Shown: positions 26,685 through 35,615 of the stretch, one piece after another | Numbering within the stretch: the first letter of the stretch is position 1 | How the letters are laid out: each line of letters begins with the position of its first letter | DNA from: Bacteroidia bacterium | GTDB taxonomy: Bacteria; Bacteroidota; Bacteroidia; NS11-12g; UBA955 | Reading direction: 5' to 3' | Length of the DNA stretch: 64,000 nucleotides | Assembly (NCBI GenBank): GCA_030158725.1 | Contig: JAOASJ010000127.1 | Coordinates: 35,511-99,510 of the forward strand | Notes under the pieces: model-generated | Told to the model about the DNA's origin: nothing | What the model saw: only the letters and a program-made list of their open reading frames with translations | The model's database searches: none | Program-made: the position numbers and the translations under genes

Positions 26685-27797
26685 ATGATCATAGGAGTTC
26701 CAAAAGAAATTAAAAATAACGAAAACCGTGTTGCGGTTACCCCAGCAGGTGTTAGTGAATTTGTAAGACATGGACATACAGTGTATGTACAAGATACAGC
26801 AGGAGAAGGAAGCGGATTTTCTAATGAGGAATACGTTGAAGCAGGTGCTCAATTATTACCAACAATTGAAGAGGTATACGCAATTGCTGATATGATTGTT
26901 AAAGTAAAAGAGCCAATTGAAAGCGAATACAAATTGATTAAGAAGGATCAATTGTTATTTACATATTTCCACTTTGCATCTCACCAACCTTTAACCAATG
27001 CTATGATCGAAAGCGGAGCAGTTTGCTTGGCTTATGAAACAGTTGAGAAAGCTGACCGTTCATTGCCTTTATTGGTTCCAATGAGTGAAGTTGCTGGTAG
27101 AATGAGTATCCAAGAAGGTGCTAAATATTTAGAAAAACCATTGGGTGGTCGCGGTATTCTATTGGGTGGCGTACCAGGTGTTAAACCTGCTGATGTGGTA
27201 GTATTAGGTGGTGGAATCGTTGGAACTCAAGCGGCTAAAATGGCTGCTGGTTTAGGTTCTCAAGTTACCATCATGGATATTTCTATTCCAAGATTAAGAC
27301 AGTTAGATGACATCATGCCTGCAAACGTGCAAACTTTGTATAGCAATGGTTACAATATCAGACAAGCAATTAAAACTGCAGATTTAGTTATCGGTGGTGT
27401 ATTGATCCCAGGTGCTAAAGCGCCTCATTTGATCACCAAAGATATGTTGAAGTTAATGAAAAAAGGTGCAGTATTGGTAGACGTAGCAGTTGACCAAGGT
27501 GGATGTTTTGAAACAACCAAAGCAACTACACACGCTGATCCTACTTATGTTATTGATGGCATCATTCACTATTGCGTGGCTAACATGCCAGGTGCAGTTC
27601 CTTATACTTCAACTTTGGCTTTAACCAACGCAACACTTCCTTATGCTGTGCAATTGGCAAACAAAGGCTGGAAAGATGCTTGCAAACAAAATGCTGAGTT
27701 ATTACTTGGATTAAACGTAGTTGCTGGTAAAGTGGTATACAAAGGTGTATCTGAAGCTTTCAACCTACCTTACACTCCAGTAGAGCAAGTATTGTAA
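26685..27797 (+). CDS. ald: Alanine dehydrogenase
   Basis: NAD-dependent interconversion of L-alanine with pyruvate and ammonium. From ATG 26685 the protein is 370 residues, the family norm. It opens MIIGVPKEIKNNENRVAVTP. It then shows the substrate-binding segment TYFHFASHQPLT with the catalytic His region, the nucleotide loop VLGGGIVGTQAAKMAAGLG, the following acidic residue in VTIMDIS, and the GGCFETTKATTHADPTY region with the second catalytic acid. It ends at a strong bidirectional terminator. Confidence 0.96.
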   Translation: MIIGVPKEIKNNENRVAVTPAGVSEFVRHGHTVYVQDTAGEGSGFSNEEYVEAGAQLLPTIEEVYAIADMIVKVKEPIESEYKLIKKDQLLFTYFHFASHQPLTNAMIESGAVCLAYETVEKADRSLPLLVPMSEVAGRMSIQEGAKYLEKPLGGRGILLGGVPGVKPADVVVLGGGIVGTQAAKMAAGLGSQVTIMDISIPRLRQLDDIMPANVQTLYSNGYNIRQAIKTADLVIGGVLIPGAKAPHLITKDMLKLMKKGAVLVDVAVDQGGCFETTKATTHADPTYVIDGIIHYCVANMPGAVPYTSTLALTNATLPYAVQLANKGWKDACKQNAELLLGLNVVAGKVVYKGVSEAFNLPYTPVEQVL

Positions 27798-27840
27798 TTG
27801 ACAATTTCCTACATGCATTTCTAATAAGAAATGACAATAA

Positions 27841-27868
27841 AAAACGGGTTCCATTTGGAACCCGTTTT
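27841..27868. terminator. Bidirectional terminator between ald and the b5-like gene
   Basis: A perfect 12-bp stem (AAAACGGGTTCC with GGAACCCGTTTT) and an ATTT loop, with T-rich sequence on the exit side of both strands. It serves the convergent genes ald (plus) and the cytochrome-b5-like gene (minus). Confidence 0.92.
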
Positions 27869-27895
27869 CTTTTTAATGTAAAAATACTGTCATAA

Positions 27896-28126
27896 TTAGA
27901 CCAAAACACCAACCTGTTTAAATTTCTGAAACACGCTTTCAGTATGCGGTGCATCTTTGAGTTCTTCACTTAGGTCTTGTCCCGCCCAATGCTCGTAATG
28001 CTTGCCATTGCGCCATAATCGACTTTCTGATACATCGTATATTTTTCCAAGATATGCCACCCAAATTTCCGGTTTGTCTTGCCCATTTCTGAGTGCCAAT
28101 TGCTGTAAAGTGTATTTTGCTTCCAT
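27896..28126 (-). CDS. Small cytochrome-b5-like haem/steroid-binding protein
   Basis: A 76-residue single-domain protein from the ATG at 28126. It matches the cytochrome b5-like fold in its WVAYLGKIYDVSESRLWRNG core followed by HYEHWAGQDLSEELKDAPH. The two His-containing segments are in the positions expected for this family, although the classic HPGG is replaced by GKHYEHWAG, as in the membrane-associated progesterone-receptor-like branch. No signal peptide or membrane segment is seen. An upstream GTG at 28162 lies inside a promoter box. Its redox or ligand role is unknown. Confidence 0.75.
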   Translation of the reverse strand: MEAKYTLQQLALRNGQDKPEIWVAYLGKIYDVSESRLWRNGKHYEHWAGQDLSEELKDAPHTESVFQKFKQVGVLV

Positions 28127-28154
28127 TTGTGAAGTTTGAAATGCCTTAATTTTG
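28126..28154 (+). promoter_or_regulatory. Promoter of the histidine kinase/response regulator pair
   Basis: TTTG (28126-28129), a 17-base spacer and TAATTTTG (28147-28154). The predicted transcript start, about 28161, lies before the proposed TTG start at 28178. It interleaves with the opposing -7 box at 28162-28169. Confidence 0.55.
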
Positions 28155-28161
28155 TAGTTCA

Positions 28162-28169
28162 CAAATATA
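28162..28169 (-). promoter_or_regulatory. -7 box of the cytochrome-b5-like gene
   Basis: Minus-strand TATATTTG fits TAnnTTTG and lies 36 bases before the ATG at 28126. No clear -33 element is seen. It lies within 8 bases of the opposing -7 box of the kinase gene. Confidence 0.4.
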
Positions 28170-28177
28170 ATCTGATT

Positions 28178-29317
28178 TTGAAGTTAAGACTATTCCTTGT
28201 TTTTGTTATTGTATACATCATTGCTGTTTTCGGATGGTGGTTATATTCATTTATAAGCTATACAGAAAAGGAATATAAATTGGAGTCAAACAATTTGAAG
28301 TTAAATTCATTTGTAATCCATAATCAAATTAATGAGTACATAGATAAGCTGCAGGGTAGTGAAACAGAATCGCCTTATGCCATCTATAAAAAGCATGAAA
28401 AGGAAATTCAATCCTTGCATGAAAGTTTGAATAAAGGCTACAACATTAAGACCAGTTTATCGATAGTTGATAGCAATGGCAATTTATACAATTTATTAAA
28501 AATTGATATAGCACCAGAAGAGTTTAAAGCCATTAATAAGACCTTTATTAAAAAACAAAGAGCGTTTTATTCTGAAGTTATTTTCTTTACAATTCTTGTA
28601 ATATCAGGGGTTGTGTGGGTATTTGGGAAATTGGAATCTTTGTTAAATCTGAACAAAATGCAGAACAATTTTTTATTGTCTGTTACCCATGAGTTAAAAA
28701 CGCCTTTAACGGCAATTAAATTAAGTTCTCAAACCCTGCAACATCGAAAAATTGATGCAGAAATTCAGAACAATTTAATCCAGCAAATCGTCAATAACTC
28801 AGACCGATTAAATGAATTGTTGGACAATGTTTTGCTTGCTACAAGGATAGATGGCAAAAGTTATAACTACAATATGTCAATGATCGATTTGACAGAGTTA
28901 ATTCACAAAACAGCAGATTTGGTGTTAACAGAACCAAATTTCACGGGACAATTTATTTTCCATGAGCAAGAAAGACGAATATTAGGGGATGAAGTATCTC
29001 TTAAATTGGTATTTAGCAATTTGTTTCAAAATGCAATTAAGTATGCCGGAAGTAATTCTTTAATAACTGTAAGCTATATATATGAAGACGGTCAATTAAA
29101 TGTTGCTGTTTCAGATAATGGAAAAGGAATAGATCCAAAAGAATACAAATCTATTTTCATGAAGTTCTACAGGGTTGGTGACGAGAATACTAGAGAGAAT
29201 AAAGGCACCGGTCTAGGACTTTTCCTTGTGAAGCAAATTTTAAAATCACACAGAGCAAACATACGTGCAGAGGCTAATATGCCAAAAGGCACTACTTTTT
29301 ATATCACTTTCAAATAA
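28178..29317 (+). CDS. Two-component sensor histidine kinase
   Basis: About 379 residues from TTG 28178. No ATG fits: the longer frame from 28136 begins upstream of the promoter's predicted transcript start. The first membrane helix follows the start directly (about residues 4-26) and the second lies near residues 128-150, enclosing a periplasmic sensor of about 100 residues with no known fold. There is no obvious HAMP. The HisKA domain has the phospho-acceptor His171 in SVTHELKTPL, and the HATPase domain has NLFQNAIKYA, VSDNGKGID, FMKFYRVGD and GTGLGLFLVK. It is 8 bases upstream of its response regulator. Confidence 0.9.
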   Translation: MKLRLFLVFVIVYIIAVFGWWLYSFISYTEKEYKLESNNLKLNSFVIHNQINEYIDKLQGSETESPYAIYKKHEKEIQSLHESLNKGYNIKTSLSIVDSNGNLYNLLKIDIAPEEFKAINKTFIKKQRAFYSEVIFFTILVISGVVWVFGKLESLLNLNKMQNNFLLSVTHELKTPLTAIKLSSQTLQHRKIDAEIQNNLIQQIVNNSDRLNELLDNVLLATRIDGKSYNYNMSMIDLTELIHKTADLVLTEPNFTGQFIFHEQERRILGDEVSLKLVFSNLFQNAIKYAGSNSLITVSYIYEDGQLNVAVSDNGKGIDPKEYKSIFMKFYRVGDENTRENKGTGLGLFLVKQILKSHRANIRAEANMPKGTTFYITFK

Positions 29318-29325
29318 ACACCATT

Positions 29326-30027
29326 ATGAGCAAAAGAATTTTACTAGTAGAAGATGAATCCAGTTTACACGATTTACTTAAATTAAATCTAGAAATGGAT
29401 GGGAACAAAGTTATCGGTGTAAAAGATGGAACCATGGCTGTTCAAAAATTTAAAGATGAACAGTTCGATTTGGTTATTTTAGACATTATGATTCCCGGAA
29501 TTGATGGTTTAAATGTTTGTGAAAATATCCGTTTGAAGAATCAAGAAGTACCTATTTTATTTTTAAGCGCGAAAAACCGTGTAGAAGATAGAATTGCGGG
29601 ACTTAAAAAAGGTGCAGACGATTATTTAACTAAGCCTTTTAATCTGGAAGAACTGCAGTTGAGAATTAATAATTTAATGAACCGCAAAGGTGCTAATGCA
29701 GTTGCGTCAAATATTGGCTTAAGAGAGTTTGATTTCGGAGGGAATCACATCAACTTTGAAAAACATGAAGCCAAGGGTATTAATGGTGAATTTAACTTGA
29801 CAAAGAAAGAAGTATTGTTGTTAAAACTATTAATTGATCACAAAAATGAAGTAGTAAGCAGAGAGAAGATTTTGCAAACTGTTTGGGGTTACTCTGTTTA
29901 CCCTTCTACAAGAACCATCGACAACTTTATATTGTCATTTAGAAAGTACTTTGAGGTTGACCCGAAAAATCCTAAATTTTTCAATGCAATAAGAGGTGTA
30001 GGTTACATATTTGAATGCAAGGAATAG
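29326..30027 (+). CDS. OmpR/PhoB-family response regulator
   Basis: A 233-residue DNA-binding regulator. The receiver domain (residues 3-118) has the acidic pocket VEDE, phospho-acceptor Asp53 in VILDIMIPG, and the conserved LSAKNR and KPFNLEEL Thr/Lys-side motifs. The C-terminal winged helix (about residues 135-232) has LTKKEVLLLKLL, REKILQTVWGY and RTIDNFILSFRKYF. It is the partner of the kinase directly upstream. The target genes cannot be read from the window, although the next locus is the haem-uptake locus. Confidence 0.94.
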   Translation: MSKRILLVEDESSLHDLLKLNLEMDGNKVIGVKDGTMAVQKFKDEQFDLVILDIMIPGIDGLNVCENIRLKNQEVPILFLSAKNRVEDRIAGLKKGADDYLTKPFNLEELQLRINNLMNRKGANAVASNIGLREFDFGGNHINFEKHEAKGINGEFNLTKKEVLLLKLLIDHKNEVVSREKILQTVWGYSVYPSTRTIDNFILSFRKYFEVDPKNPKFFNAIRGVGYIFECKE

Positions 30028-30087
30028 CAAGCTATGTCATAATAGTGTAATAATTTAAATTTATAACATTGGAACCCTAGAAATAAG

Positions 30088-30095
30088 TAAATTTG
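30088..30095 (+). promoter_or_regulatory. -7 box of the HmuY/haem-uptake operon
   Basis: TAAATTTG is a perfect TAnnTTTG match, 27 bases before the ATG at 30123. A TTG lies 16 bases upstream (30069-30071), slightly close for a -33 element. Confidence 0.5.
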
Positions 30096-30122
30096 CGGCA
30101 ACAAAAATATCAATCTTAAAAA

Positions 30123-31424
30123 ATGAAAAAAATACTCGCATTAGCTTTATTAAGTATTAGTTTGTCAGGCGTTTATGGACAAAATTGTCCAGCTAACGAC
30201 AGCGTAACGATGGGACCTGGTTCTGGCACTGATGTTTATTATAGTCTAAAAAAGGCAAAAACGACTGGAAATGGTTTAGTTTCTTCCTCTGCAAACAACA
30301 ATTGGCATTTAGCGATTTCTGTTCAAGCAAGTAACTTCCCATACAATCCAGCAAATGGTGTTGCCATCCGTGTTAACTCAGTTTTGGGTGAAAATCCTCA
30401 AGCTGGAATGACAGGTACCACATTGGTTAAATTGAGCGGTGCTAATGTTAGCAATTGGAGAAATGTAGATACCACAGGATTAAATTCTTTACCTGAATTA
30501 TTAGATTCAGATAGTACTTGGAATTTAAGTGCATTCACTTCTGGTTATCCTAAAGCAGGTCCTTTTAACTTTATATGGGGAACCTATAACTCAAACAACC
30601 ACAATGTAGAAAGCAATGGCAATGTATATGTATTGTACAACAAATCTGCTAATTGGTACAAAAAAATCAATGTTAAAGAAGTGTCATATGATACCATGTG
30701 GCATATCATTATATCAAACATTGACAACACTGATTCAGTTTATTTAAAAGTTGACAAGAAGAACTATCCAAACCGCATGTTTGTTTATTACAATGTATTA
30801 ACCAACCAAATTTTAGATAGAGAGCCTGATACTGACAAATGGGATTTGGTATGGACCAAATACAAAGCAATGATTGATTTTAATGGCAGTAAAGTTCCAT
30901 ACTCTGTAACTGGTGTGTTGAGCAATCCTGGTGTTAAAGTTGCTAAAAACTTAGGTAAAAAATGCAATGAGGTTTGGTTGGCAAATAAAACAGCTAAAAT
31001 AAACCCAAGCATTTCAGCTATTGGTTCTGATTGGAAAACTTTCACTGGAACAGCTTATGCTATTACTGATACATTTGTATACTTCATCACTGACCGTGAC
31101 ACCCAAACATACAAAATGACTATGAAGTCTTTTGCTGGTGGTTCAAAAGGAAAAACAACTTTTAATTTTTACCAAGCAACTTTAGGTCTAGAAAACAGCA
31201 ATGTTGTTGAGTCAGTAAGTTTATATCCAAATCCATCTAATGGTATCGTTCGCATTAATGCAGACCTAGCCATTGAATCTATTTCTATCATGGATTTACA
31301 AGGACAAATGTTGCTTAACACCAAAGAGAATTTCGTTGATGCTTCTAATTTATCAGCAGGAATTTACGTGGTATTGATTCAAACTGAAGCTGGTTTGATT
31401 AAGAAAACACTTATAAAAGAATAA
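30123..31424 (+). CDS. HmuY-family haem-binding protein with T9SS type A sorting domain
   Basis: A 433-residue secreted protein: a signal peptide ending SGVYGQ, a HmuY-like domain (about residues 25-345) and a C-terminal type A sorting domain (about residues 362-433, with LYPNPSNG and IYVVLIQTEAGLIKKTL). HmuY proteins capture haem and pass it to a TonB receptor. It shares KWDLVWTKY, VTGVLSNP and GSDWKTF with the second HmuY gene at 33440, so the two are paralogues. HmuY of Porphyromonas is a lipoprotein; fusion to a T9SS tail is less usual. The haem-binding histidines were not located. Confidence 0.82.
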   Translation: MKKILALALLSISLSGVYGQNCPANDSVTMGPGSGTDVYYSLKKAKTTGNGLVSSSANNNWHLAISVQASNFPYNPANGVAIRVNSVLGENPQAGMTGTTLVKLSGANVSNWRNVDTTGLNSLPELLDSDSTWNLSAFTSGYPKAGPFNFIWGTYNSNNHNVESNGNVYVLYNKSANWYKKINVKEVSYDTMWHIIISNIDNTDSVYLKVDKKNYPNRMFVYYNVLTNQILDREPDTDKWDLVWTKYKAMIDFNGSKVPYSVTGVLSNPGVKVAKNLGKKCNEVWLANKTAKINPSISAIGSDWKTFTGTAYAITDTFVYFITDRDTQTYKMTMKSFAGGSKGKTTFNFYQATLGLENSNVVESVSLYPNPSNGIVRINADLAIESISIMDLQGQMLLNTKENFVDASNLSAGIYVVLIQTEAGLIKKTLIKE

Positions 31425-33443
31425 TTGACATTAAGTATTCGTCATATCGTATTTTCAATAGCAATGCTCGTTCAGAGCATTGCTATTGCTCAATATGAGG
31501 ATACCACTGAAATCAATAAATTTGTTGTTAGTACAGGTAATATAAAGCCAAGTACGACTTCAAATACAGTGCACAATGTGCGCATCATTACGGCTGCAAC
31601 TATAGAAAGACAAGGGGCCTACAATTTAAAAGACCTTTTATCTAAAGAAAACAATGTCCGAATAGGCAATGATAACCTTTTAGGTTCATCTATTAGTTTA
31701 CAAGGAATCAGCGGACAAAACGTAAAAATTTTATTGGATGGAATTCCAATTAATGGTAGAGAAAATGGCAACATTGATTTGGGACAATTGAACCTAAACA
31801 ATATTGACCGTGTCGAAATAATTGAGGGTCCTCTTTCCGTAATTTATGGAACAGATGCTTTAGGTGGAGTCATTAATTTGATTTCAAAGCGCATCATGTT
31901 GGATTCATCTAAGCCAATGACAGCATTCGCAAATGCTTATTATGAGAGCATCAAGCAAACCAATTTTGGAGCTGGTGCAATTGTTAAAGTAAATGACATT
32001 GACTTTGGCGCAAGTGTTAACCGCAATTTCTTTGGTGGTTATGCTTTAGACCCAAATTCAAGAGTAATGTTTTGGAAACCTAAGCAACAGGTTTTCGGTA
32101 ATTTTAGCATTACCAAACAATCAGGAAATTTAAAGATTCGTTTTAAAACGGATTTATTCAGTGAAAAGATTGAAAATCGGGGCGCACCGATTATCAACCA
32201 TTTGGAAGCTTATGCGTATGATGAATACTATCTAACCAACAGAAGTATTACTTCATTAAACTTAGAACAAAAAATAAATAAAAAGTCCTATTGGAATGTG
32301 CTAACATCATTTAGCTTTTACCAAAGAGACAAAGTAACCTATAGAAAAGACTTAACACAGTCTTCAAATAATTTAGACATCGTACCAAGTCCTGATGCCA
32401 ATAGTTCAACTTCATTCTTGAACTTTATGAGCAGAGGAACTTATAGCAATGCTCAGAAAGATAAGTTTGCTTATCAATTGGGTTACGATGTTAATTTTAA
32501 CAGTGCGTTTGGAACCAAAATAGAGGCAGATAGAGGTAGAATGGATGATTATGCGCTATTTGCTTGTGCCGAGATAAAACCTATCAAGTCTTTAAACATC
32601 AAACCAGGTTTCAGAGCAACATACAACACCCGTTATGCAGCGCCATTTATTCCTTCAATACAATTGATGTGGACAGGGGTAAAGAACCTAACTGTGAGAT
32701 ATGCTTATGGTAGAGGATTTAGAGCGCCAAGTTTGAAAGAATTGTATTTGTATTTTGTTGATTACAACCACAACATTATTGGTAATCCGGATTTAAAATC
32801 AGAGATGTCTGATAACCACAATGCAGCTTTGAAGTATAAATTGAAGATTAGGAAATTGGTATTCTATTTTGACAACAGTTATTTTTATAATCAAATTTTC
32901 AATCAGATAGCTTTGGTATCTACCAATGCTGTTAACATTGAATATACTTATAAGAACATCGATAGATTTAAATCGATTGGAAGCAATTTTAACATCAGCA
33001 CCAATTACAAAGGTTTCAGAATGGTAGTCGGAGGCTCTTATACCGGTATATACAACAATGCTTTTGAGTTAATCGGAAAGAACAAGTATATGTATTCACC
33101 TGAGTTGAGGTTACAATCTTCATATACTTTGAAAAAGGGCAAGTTAAAGACTACTACATTTTCAGTGTTTCACAAGTATAATGGAAGAACCTTTGGGTAT
33201 GCTTTAGACAACCTTAGGAACATCGTAAGCACCTATTCACAAGCTTATCATATCTTAGATTTCACGGTAAGTAAGCCTATGTTTAAATACAAATTGAATC
33301 TGACTTTTGGTTGCAAGAACATCATGAATGTTACGACAATAAAAGCAACCAATATTTCAAATTCATTCCACAATGCCGGTAGTAATACTATGCCGGTTTC
33401 TGTGGGACGTTCGCTGTTTTTGCAACTAAACTATAAATTATGA
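31425..33443 (+). CDS. TonB-dependent haem receptor (HmuR-like)
   Basis: A 672-residue outer-membrane receptor. The frame begins with TTG directly after the previous stop; the next ATG would cut the signal peptide, so TTG is the likely start (signal ends SIAIAQ). The plug domain runs from about residue 38 to 155 (SLQGISGQNVKILLDGIPI, VEIIEGPLSVIYGTDALGG). The barrel contains the FRAP box (GFRAPSLKELY) and NPDL box with His449 between them, the arrangement of bacterial haem receptors. The stop overlaps the next HmuY gene (ATGA). Confidence 0.88.
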   Translation: MTLSIRHIVFSIAMLVQSIAIAQYEDTTEINKFVVSTGNIKPSTTSNTVHNVRIITAATIERQGAYNLKDLLSKENNVRIGNDNLLGSSISLQGISGQNVKILLDGIPINGRENGNIDLGQLNLNNIDRVEIIEGPLSVIYGTDALGGVINLISKRIMLDSSKPMTAFANAYYESIKQTNFGAGAIVKVNDIDFGASVNRNFFGGYALDPNSRVMFWKPKQQVFGNFSITKQSGNLKIRFKTDLFSEKIENRGAPIINHLEAYAYDEYYLTNRSITSLNLEQKINKKSYWNVLTSFSFYQRDKVTYRKDLTQSSNNLDIVPSPDANSSTSFLNFMSRGTYSNAQKDKFAYQLGYDVNFNSAFGTKIEADRGRMDDYALFACAEIKPIKSLNIKPGFRATYNTRYAAPFIPSIQLMWTGVKNLTVRYAYGRGFRAPSLKELYLYFVDYNHNIIGNPDLKSEMSDNHNAALKYKLKIRKLVFYFDNSYFYNQIFNQIALVSTNAVNIEYTYKNIDRFKSIGSNFNISTNYKGFRMVVGGSYTGIYNNAFELIGKNKYMYSPELRLQSSYTLKKGKLKTTTFSVFHKYNGRTFGYALDNLRNIVSTYSQAYHILDFTVSKPMFKYKLNLTFGCKNIMNVTTIKATNISNSFHNAGSNTMPVSVGRSLFLQLNYKL

Positions 33444-34465
33444 AATTGAAACATTCATCTTTCATATTGATTTTTATATCTGTGCTTTTTAGCTCTTGCT
33501 TTAAGAAGGAAGATCCCATAACACTGCCAATTGGGACTTCTACCATAAGCAGTGTTTTTATTGGTACAGAGTATGAAAAGGATATGTATTTTGACATTAG
33601 CACCAACACATTTCAAGTTAAACAGTCTGCCGATTGGGACATTCGATTTGAGACAACTGATGCTGGTTATGGAATCTTTTTAAACAATGGAAACCTTATT
33701 AAAGCTAGAAAAATTGGGGTATATGGCTTAACTGAAAAGTTGGCAAGCGATTCCAATTATTACAAAACCAACAAAGAATTAAGAGATGCTCCTGAAGGCA
33801 AAGCAGACTTATCAGCCATTGGCGATTGGCGTACGTATAAGTCAGCCGCACCAGACTACTTGCCAGGTATTTATGTCATTGAATTGAATTCTGAAAATGG
33901 TGTCAATAAATACAAAAAACTACAAGTTTTAAATGTCAATGATACCGCCTTCTTTGTAAGGATTACCAACTATGCCGAAACATCAGGAGATACGCTCATA
34001 ATTCCAAAAGATAAGACTAGAAACTTCACCTATTACAGCTTTAAGAATGGTGGAAAAATAGTCTCAAATGAAGAGCCGGATAAAAATGGCTGGGACCTTG
34101 TCTTTACTCGATACAATCATTTTTTCTACGGTATTTTGCCAGGAAATGAACCATTCCCATATAGGGTCTCAGGTGTATTGTCTAACCCAAATAAAGTATC
34201 AGTTGCTAGGGATTCTCTAGTCAATTTTGATAAAATTACAGCTGCTTCTATACCTGATTATACCTTTTCAAGCGATTGGAATGTTATCGGTTATGATTGG
34301 AAATCGCATGCTTTTGGCGCAGCTGGAAACTATACCGTGAATTCGCACATTACTTATATAATTAAGGACACCGATGGCGATTATTACAAGTTAAGATTCC
34401 TCGATTTTTACAACAACAAAGGGGAAAAGGGCTATCCAAAATTCGAATTTTCTAGGATAAAATAG
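33440..34465 (+). CDS. HmuY-family lipoprotein
   Basis: A 341-residue lipoprotein (lipobox LFSSC, cysteine about residue 20) with a single HmuY domain. It contains GWDLVFTRY, VSGVLSNP and GYDWKSH, matching the same segments of the T9SS-sorted HmuY upstream. Its start overlaps the receptor stop by 4 bases, so it is translationally coupled. It is likely a membrane-anchored haem-binding partner of the receptor, while the other copy is exported by T9SS (inference). Confidence 0.82.
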   Translation: MKLKHSSFILIFISVLFSSCFKKEDPITLPIGTSTISSVFIGTEYEKDMYFDISTNTFQVKQSADWDIRFETTDAGYGIFLNNGNLIKARKIGVYGLTEKLASDSNYYKTNKELRDAPEGKADLSAIGDWRTYKSAAPDYLPGIYVIELNSENGVNKYKKLQVLNVNDTAFFVRITNYAETSGDTLIIPKDKTRNFTYYSFKNGGKIVSNEEPDKNGWDLVFTRYNHFFYGILPGNEPFPYRVSGVLSNPNKVSVARDSLVNFDKITAASIPDYTFSSDWNVIGYDWKSHAFGAAGNYTVNSHITYIIKDTDGDYYKLRFLDFYNNKGEKGYPKFEFSRIK

Positions 34466-34469
34466 CTTG

Positions 34470-34489
34470 ATTCAGTTAAAAAACTGAAT
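34470..34489 (+). terminator. Weak candidate terminator after the haem locus
   Basis: An 8-bp stem, ATTCAGTT with AACTGAAT around an AAAA loop, starts 5 bases after the stop and is followed by TTAAATTT. The stem is AT-rich, so termination strength is doubtful. Confidence 0.35.
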
Positions 34490-34595
34490 TAAATTTAGGA
34501 CATAACTGTCAGTTTATCGAAGATTTAGACGCATATAGGCGAAAACTTTTAATGTAAAATACTATAATTTAAGCATCTTTGTAAGCTTAAACAAA

Positions 34596-35615
34596 ATGGT
34601 ATTACATTCAGCTCCAGAAATACTTCAAGCAATTGCATCTGTTGAAGATCCTAAAATCGTAATCACAACGCATTATAAACCTGATGCAGATGCGATGGGA
34701 TCAAGTTTGGGACTTAAATTATTCTTGGAAACATTAGGATACCATGCCACTGTTATTACGCCCACCGATTACGCATCTTTTTTAAAATGGATGAAAGGTG
34801 ATGATGAAACCATTGTTTATGAGTTCAATCCCACCCAAGCTGAAGCACTTACCCATGAGGCAGATTTTATTTTTTGTTTAGACTTCAACCATTTGTCTCG
34901 TATCAATGAGTATGGTGATGTGGTAGCTGACAGCCATGCCAAGAAGATAGTAATTGACCATCACCAATTTCCGCAAGGCTTTGAAGATTATACTTTCTGG
35001 GATGATATGGCAAGTTCTACTTGTGAATTGGTTTACCGTTTTATTCATGCAAATGGCTTAGACAGCAAAATAGATAAAGACATAGCGGCATGTTTGTATA
35101 CAGGAATTGTTACTGATACAGGCTCATTTAGATTTGGCAGTTGCAGCAGCGAGACTATGCGAATAGCCGCTAGTTTAATGGACAAAGGCATTAAACATGA
35201 AGAGATTTTTGATAAAGTTTATGACAGTTTTACTGAATCTAGACTTAGATTTATTGGTTATGCAATCAGTGAAAAACTTGAAGTCTTGCACGAATATAAC
35301 ACTGCTTTAATTACGATTACAAAAGAAGAATTGAAGAAGTATGGCGTTGTAACTGGTGATACAGAAGGTTTGGTAAATTATGGATTGAGTATAGAAGGTA
35401 TTAAATTTGCCGTATTGATAATCGACCGTACCAAAATTGTGAAAATGAGTTTTAGGAGCAAAGGTGATTTTGCAGCAAACGTATTTGCTATGCAACACTT
35501 TAATGGTGGCGGACATTTTCATGCAGCAGGTGGAAGCAGTGCTGTGGGTTTAGATGAGACAGCTGCTGAATTTAAAACAGCTTTAAAATTATATAAAGGA
35601 CAATTGAATGGATAA
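34596..35615 (+). CDS. DHH-family phosphoesterase (NrnA-like)
   Basis: A 339-residue bifunctional oligoribonuclease/pAp phosphatase-type enzyme that degrades very short RNAs and may recycle 3'-phosphoadenosine 5'-phosphate. The DHH domain has THYKPDADAMGSSLGL, CLDFNHLSR, VIDHHQ and VTDTGSFRFG, which supply the metal ligands. The DHHA1 domain ends with FNGGGHFHAAGGS. In several gliding Bacteroidota a gene of this type precedes gldI, as it does here. It overlaps the next gene by 8 bases. Confidence 0.9.
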   Translation: MVLHSAPEILQAIASVEDPKIVITTHYKPDADAMGSSLGLKLFLETLGYHATVITPTDYASFLKWMKGDDETIVYEFNPTQAEALTHEADFIFCLDFNHLSRINEYGDVVADSHAKKIVIDHHQFPQGFEDYTFWDDMASSTCELVYRFIHANGLDSKIDKDIAACLYTGIVTDTGSFRFGSCSSETMRIAASLMDKGIKHEEIFDKVYDSFTESRLRFIGYAISEKLEVLHEYNTALITITKEELKKYGVVTGDTEGLVNYGLSIEGIKFAVLIIDRTKIVKMSFRSKGDFAANVFAMQHFNGGGHFHAAGGSSAVGLDETAAEFKTALKLYKGQLNG

